Below are positions 60,667 to 64,000 of a DNA stretch of 64,000 nt, one piece after another (the stretch's first letter is position 1; every line of letters starts with the position of its first letter). The notes beneath the pieces are model-generated. The model did not search any database, had not been told where the DNA came from, and saw only the letters and a program-made list of their open reading frames with translations. Source of the stretch: JAGVSR01 sp963742405 (lineage in GTDB: Bacteria; Pseudomonadota; Alphaproteobacteria; Rhizobiales; Hyphomicrobiaceae); the NCBI GenBank assembly GCA_963742405.1, contig CAVUMB010000004.1, forward strand, positions 186,001 to 250,000, read 5' to 3'. Position numbers and translations under genes: made by a program.

Positions 60667-62106
60667 ATGAGCACATCCTTGATTTGCCGCGCCATCCTCA
60701 CCGCAGTGCTGTCGGTTTTGCCGCTGTCCTTTCTTGCGCCCCAAGCGGCGCAAGCGGACGAGCAGATCGTGCTGCCGTTCGAGTGCGACGTGATTGGCGG
60801 GCGCGTTCAGATGCGCCCGTCCAGCGATCAGGCTTATCGTGTTTACGGCGCGCGGCAGGAGCAGCGGTATCGTGCGTGTTCCGAGCAGTCTCCCGATCGG
60901 TGCCGAACGTTTCTTGTGCATCGGTTCACCATGGCGTGTGGCCGCAATCGCGTCGAATGGCCCGAGGCCTACGAAGCTATTGCTCGTGCGACAGACGGGC
61001 GAGCGTTCTTCAATAATGAGGGCGCGCTGTATTACCGGATGGGGCCGCGCGAGCCGCGCGACTCCTATCCGTTTCCCGACCGGCGGCCGGCGACGGGCGT
61101 CGTCGAAATGCCGAACGGTTTTGCCCCAATCGCTGGCGTCGATGCGATCTTCACGCCGCTCGATCCGAAAGTGGCGGAACTGGAAGATGGCCAACCAACA
61201 CGCGAGACGCGGGCGTACCGTGAACCGCTGCCGTCTGTGGCGACGGCGCCCAGCGACAAGCCAGCTTTCTCGCCCGCTTTGACGCCCAACGCGCCGCCAA
61301 AGCAGGCCGCAGCCCGGTCCGACGTGGTGCTGGAACCAAAGCCGGTACCGCTTCCCGAGGCGAAATCGACAACCGAATTGAGTACTTCGACGCGACCGCT
61401 CGAAACCGCCAGCACGCGATCAGCGGCCACGCCTGCAAATGAGCAGGCGAAGGTGGTGCCGCCGACAGCCGCCGTTGTGGCGCGTGATTCGGCGCAGCCC
61501 ATGGTGCCGACGATCCTCAACAACCCGGCGGCGAAGGAAGTGGAAAGCGCGGCTAAATCGGAAACCGTCGTTGCCGCCGCCGAAGTGGCGCCCGCACCGG
61601 CTGCTCCCATTGTGGACGCGGGGGCGCGAGTCGAAGGGTGGAGTGCAAATGGTGATGGATCGGGCATCGTGGTCCCGCCGATTGCTCTGGCCATTTTCAT
61701 CGCGGCGGCGACGCTTGCGGTTCTGCTCGTGATCTTGAAGAGGCAATCGGAAGCGACGGTGGCCGCGGGCCCCATGCGCGTGGCGTTCGAGCCTGTCCTG
61801 CCGGGGTTGGAGCCGAGGGCCGGTGCCTCACAAGCGCTCGCTGTGCGTGTCGCTCCCGAGCCTCCCGTCGTTTCAACAGCGGCCGTGGCCACGGCTGGTG
61901 TTCCGTCGACGCGGGCCGAGGCGTTGTCTCTGCTGGGGCTCAATGCCGACGCCAGCGAGCCGGTAATCCGCAAGCTCGTCGAAGCTTTGCGGCAATCGTG
62001 GCATCCGGATCTGGCGGCGACGCCGGAAGACCGGTCGGCGCGCGAAGAGCGCATGAAGGCCATCAATGCCGCGGCCGATCTGCTGCTTCGCAAGGCCGCT
62101 GCCTAG
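60667..62106 (+). CDS. Exported membrane protein ending in a J-domain
   Basis: A 479-residue protein. Signal peptide (~1-30; LTAVLSVLPLSFLAPQAAQ), a ~110-residue exported domain (IVLPFECDVIGGRVQMRPS, four Cys in pairs), a long Pro/Ala/Ser/Thr-rich region, one membrane helix (~337-357; IALAIFIAAATLAVLLVIL) and a C-terminal J-domain (~415-479) with the HPD motif in QSWHPDLAATPED. The HPD on the cytoplasmic side suggests recruitment of DnaK. Family of unknown function in Hyphomicrobiales, near purA. Confidence 0.8.
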   Translation: MSTSLICRAILTAVLSVLPLSFLAPQAAQADEQIVLPFECDVIGGRVQMRPSSDQAYRVYGARQEQRYRACSEQSPDRCRTFLVHRFTMACGRNRVEWPEAYEAIARATDGRAFFNNEGALYYRMGPREPRDSYPFPDRRPATGVVEMPNGFAPIAGVDAIFTPLDPKVAELEDGQPTRETRAYREPLPSVATAPSDKPAFSPALTPNAPPKQAAARSDVVLEPKPVPLPEAKSTTELSTSTRPLETASTRSAATPANEQAKVVPPTAAVVARDSAQPMVPTILNNPAAKEVESAAKSETVVAAAEVAPAPAAPIVDAGARVEGWSANGDGSGIVVPPIALAIFIAAATLAVLLVILKRQSEATVAAGPMRVAFEPVLPGLEPRAGASQALAVRVAPEPPVVSTAAVATAGVPSTRAEALSLLGLNADASEPVIRKLVEALRQSWHPDLAATPEDRSAREERMKAINAAADLLLRKAAA

Positions 62107-62999
62107 CCGCGCTGCGTGATGAAGACGCCGCTGAGGATCAGAGCAAATCCGGCGGCGTGATAGAGCGCCGGCTGTTCACCAAGCAACACGATCGCCATCA
62201 CGCTCGTGAACAGCGGGATCAGGTGAATGAACACGCCAGTGCGGTTGGCACCGATGATTTCGACGCTGCGCGCGTACAGCAGATACGCGACGAGGCTCGC
62301 CAAGACGCCGGCATAGAGTACGGCTGCGATGGTAGACGGCGTTATGGCCATGGTTTGACCGTGGGCGTATTCCCAGGCGGCGAGCGGCAAGTTGACCACA
62401 CCGGCAAAGGCGTATGTGAGGCCGACAAAACTCAGCGTCGAGATCGGCGGGCGTGTTCGCAGGAGCGTGGTGTAAAGCGCCCAGACGCCGGTCGCAAAGA
62501 GCATGACCAGGTCGCCGCGATTAAAGGACAGCGTGGCGAAACGGGCGAACTCGCCATGCAGAATGATGATCGCGACGCCGACGAGCGAGACGGCCATGCC
62601 GCTCAACTGGATTGGGCGCAGCTTGTCGCGATAGAGGGTGGCGCCTGCGAGCACGATCAGGATCGGCCCCCAGGAATTCAGGATCGACGCATTGGTGGCC
62701 GTCGTTCCAGTCAACGCAATGTATTGCAGTGTATTGTAGATCCCCGAGCCCATAAAGCCGAGCAGCAGGATACGAGGCCAGGTCTGGCGGACGATGGGCC
62801 AGTCGGCGCGGATGGCTGAATAAGCAAACGGCAGCATCAGGACGGCGGCGAGCGACCAGCGCAGGAAAGCCAGCGTCATCGGCGGAATAACGCCCGCGGC
62901 CCAGCGGCCGAGGATGTGATTGCCGGCCCAAAGTGCCATTGTCAGAATGAGGAACAGGTACGCGGCCGCAGGGGACGCGGCGGTGAGGCGCGAAAGCAT
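62103..62999 (-). CDS. EamA/DMT-family transporter
   Basis: A 298-residue membrane protein with ten predicted helices in two EamA repeats (MALWAGNHILGRWAAGVIPP; ARSVEIIGANRTGVFIHLIP near the second). The family exports amino acids or metabolites; the substrate is unknown. ATG at 62999 is preferred; the frame extends 21 residues upstream. Its stop overlaps the stop of the J-domain gene by 4 bases (convergent). Confidence 0.92.
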   Translation of the reverse strand: MLSRLTAASPAAAYLFLILTMALWAGNHILGRWAAGVIPPMTLAFLRWSLAAVLMLPFAYSAIRADWPIVRQTWPRILLLGFMGSGIYNTLQYIALTGTTATNASILNSWGPILIVLAGATLYRDKLRPIQLSGMAVSLVGVAIIILHGEFARFATLSFNRGDLVMLFATGVWALYTTLLRTRPPISTLSFVGLTYAFAGVVNLPLAAWEYAHGQTMAITPSTIAAVLYAGVLASLVAYLLYARSVEIIGANRTGVFIHLIPLFTSVMAIVLLGEQPALYHAAGFALILSGVFITQRG

Positions 63000-63207
63000 G
63001 TCTGCTGGGTGTCCGTCGAAGAGCCGAGATTGGGGCTTATAGGCAACTGAAGGGCCCGTCAAACGCTGCTCCGTCGATGAATGGACGGCGCGGCAACTAG
63101 GGTGTTGGGCTGCTTCTATTTTGAGCTATAAGCGGTCGCAAATGGTTCATTGAGCCTTGGCCCCGGTCTGCGGACGGCTGGGGCCAAGGCACGTCTAGAG
63201 GCTCGCG

Positions 63208-64000
63208 ATGGGCAACGTAGTGGTGGTCGGCGCTCAATGGGGCGACGAGGGCAAGGGCAAAATCGTCGATTGGCTCTCGGAGCGCGCCGATGTCGTCGTG
63301 CGCTTTCAAGGCGGGCATAACGCGGGCCATACGCTCGTCATCGGCGACAACACGTACAAGCTGTCGCTGTTGCCTTCGGGTGTCGTGCGGCCGGGTAAGC
63401 TCGGTATCATCGGTAACGGTGTCGTGGTCGATCCGTGGGCGCTCATCGCGGAGATTGAGAAGCTCAGTAAGCAGGGCGTGTCGATCACGCGCGAGAACTT
63501 GCGCATTGCGGAAAATGCGACGCTCATCCTGCCACTGCATCGCGAGCTCGATGTGATCCGCGAAGAGGCAGCGGGCGCGGGCAAGATCGGTACGACGGGA
63601 CGCGGCATCGGGCCGGCATACGAAGATAAAGTCGGGCGACGCGCCATTCGGCTACAGGATTTAAAGAATCTCGCGACGCTTGGCGCCAAGGTCGATCGCC
63701 TGCTGGTGCATCACAATGCGTTGCGCGCGGGCTTGGGCAAGGATCTCGTCTGCAAGGACAAGCTTGTCGCCGAATTGAGCGAGATCGCGCCACACGTACT
63801 GCCGTTCATGGACGTGACGTGGGATCTGCTCGATCAGGCATACCGCGCGCGCAAGCAGATTCTTTTTGAAGGCGCGCAGGGTGCGTTGCTCGATATCGAT
63901 CACGGTACCTATCCTTTCGTGACCTCGTCAAACACGGTGGCGGCACAGGCGGCGACCGGTTCAGGCATGGGGCCGCGGGCGGTCGGGTACGTACTCGGCA
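63208..64000 (+). CDS. purA: Adenylosuccinate synthetase, 3' end outside window
   Basis: The ATG at 63208 opens a frame that runs to the window edge (264 codons). GAQWGDEGKGKIVDWLSE holds the GTP-binding/catalytic loop with the catalytic Asp, FQGGHNAGHTLVIG the catalytic His, and GTTGRGIGPAYEDK and FEGAQGALLDIDHGTYPFVT are further hallmarks. It joins IMP and Asp in AMP synthesis using GTP. AGAGG lies ahead of the start. Confidence 0.97.
   Translation, partial: MGNVVVVGAQWGDEGKGKIVDWLSERADVVVRFQGGHNAGHTLVIGDNTYKLSLLPSGVVRPGKLGIIGNGVVVDPWALIAEIEKLSKQGVSITRENLRIAENATLILPLHRELDVIREEAAGAGKIGTTGRGIGPAYEDKVGRRAIRLQDLKNLATLGAKVDRLLVHHNALRAGLGKDLVCKDKLVAELSEIAPHVLPFMDVTWDLLDQAYRARKQILFEGAQGALLDIDHGTYPFVTSSNTVAAQAATGSGMGPRAVGYVLG

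Overview
The window looks like chromosomal DNA of an alphaproteobacterium of the order Hyphomicrobiales (Rhizobiales). The marker genes are ctrA, sciP (DUF1153), fliJ, the PhyR/NepR/EcfG general stress response, a DUF374/WaaA lipopolysaccharide gene with a DUF4170 gene, pmtA and nspC. The DNA is GC-rich with clear Shine-Dalgarno sites. Family or genus cannot be fixed from sequence alone; a Hyphomicrobium-like relative is a guess.

Layout. 0-5.7 kb: the 5' part of a DUF374-WaaA fusion gene, a dual-specificity-type phosphatase, DUF4170, an acyl-CoA synthetase and a Spy-like periplasmic protein, the last two broken by frameshifts. 5.7-13.9 kb: two YdcH-type proteins, a DNA-ligase-associated exonuclease plus ATP-dependent ligase pair, an ArsR regulator with a haloacetate-dehalogenase-like hydrolase, nspC, a lipoprotein, a GNAT enzyme and an SRPBCC protein. 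14-18.6 kb: membrane and transport genes, a CsbD-like protein, then a palindromic intergenic element. 18.7-21.0 kb: a lower-GC accessory insert with a membrane-anchored ParA-type ATPase, an overlapping helical partner and a membrane protein, none assignable to a known system. 21-27 kb: a HAD phosphatase, a thioredoxin-fold protein with a metal-binding tail, pyrE, a fasciclin protein, a DUF1254 protein and a PfpI protein.

26.2-42 kb is a general stress response region. It carries nepR-ecfG, phyR, an HWE-type PAS kinase, a three-gene CHASE3 kinase/receiver/receiver-kinase operon, and many small stress proteins (DUF892, DUF2383, PRC-barrel, CsbD, DUF1328, DUF883, PfpI). Eight matches to the EcfG promoter GGAAC-N16/17-CGTT lie just upstream of genes here, so the core regulators and much of their regulon appear to sit together.

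42-48.3 kb holds an FKBP isomerase, the cell-cycle regulator ctrA divergent from fliJ, a lipoprotein, sciP (CtrA antagonist), mnmA, pmtA and tRNA-Met(CAT). 49.3-57.2 kb is a complete kdpFABCDE potassium uptake operon with an extra 27-residue membrane peptide in front, flanked by a diverged ~150-bp direct repeat. 57.6-64 kb holds a frameshifted solute-binding protein, a TetR regulator divergent from a PspA-like/YiaAB envelope-stress pair with two matched operators, a membrane protein ending in a J-domain, an EamA transporter and the 5' part of purA.

Six genes need single-base indels (eleven in total) to restore an intact reading frame, although their conserved motifs are undamaged. Indel errors in the assembly are at least as likely as real gene decay. 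No rRNA, CRISPR array, integrase or transposase was seen.
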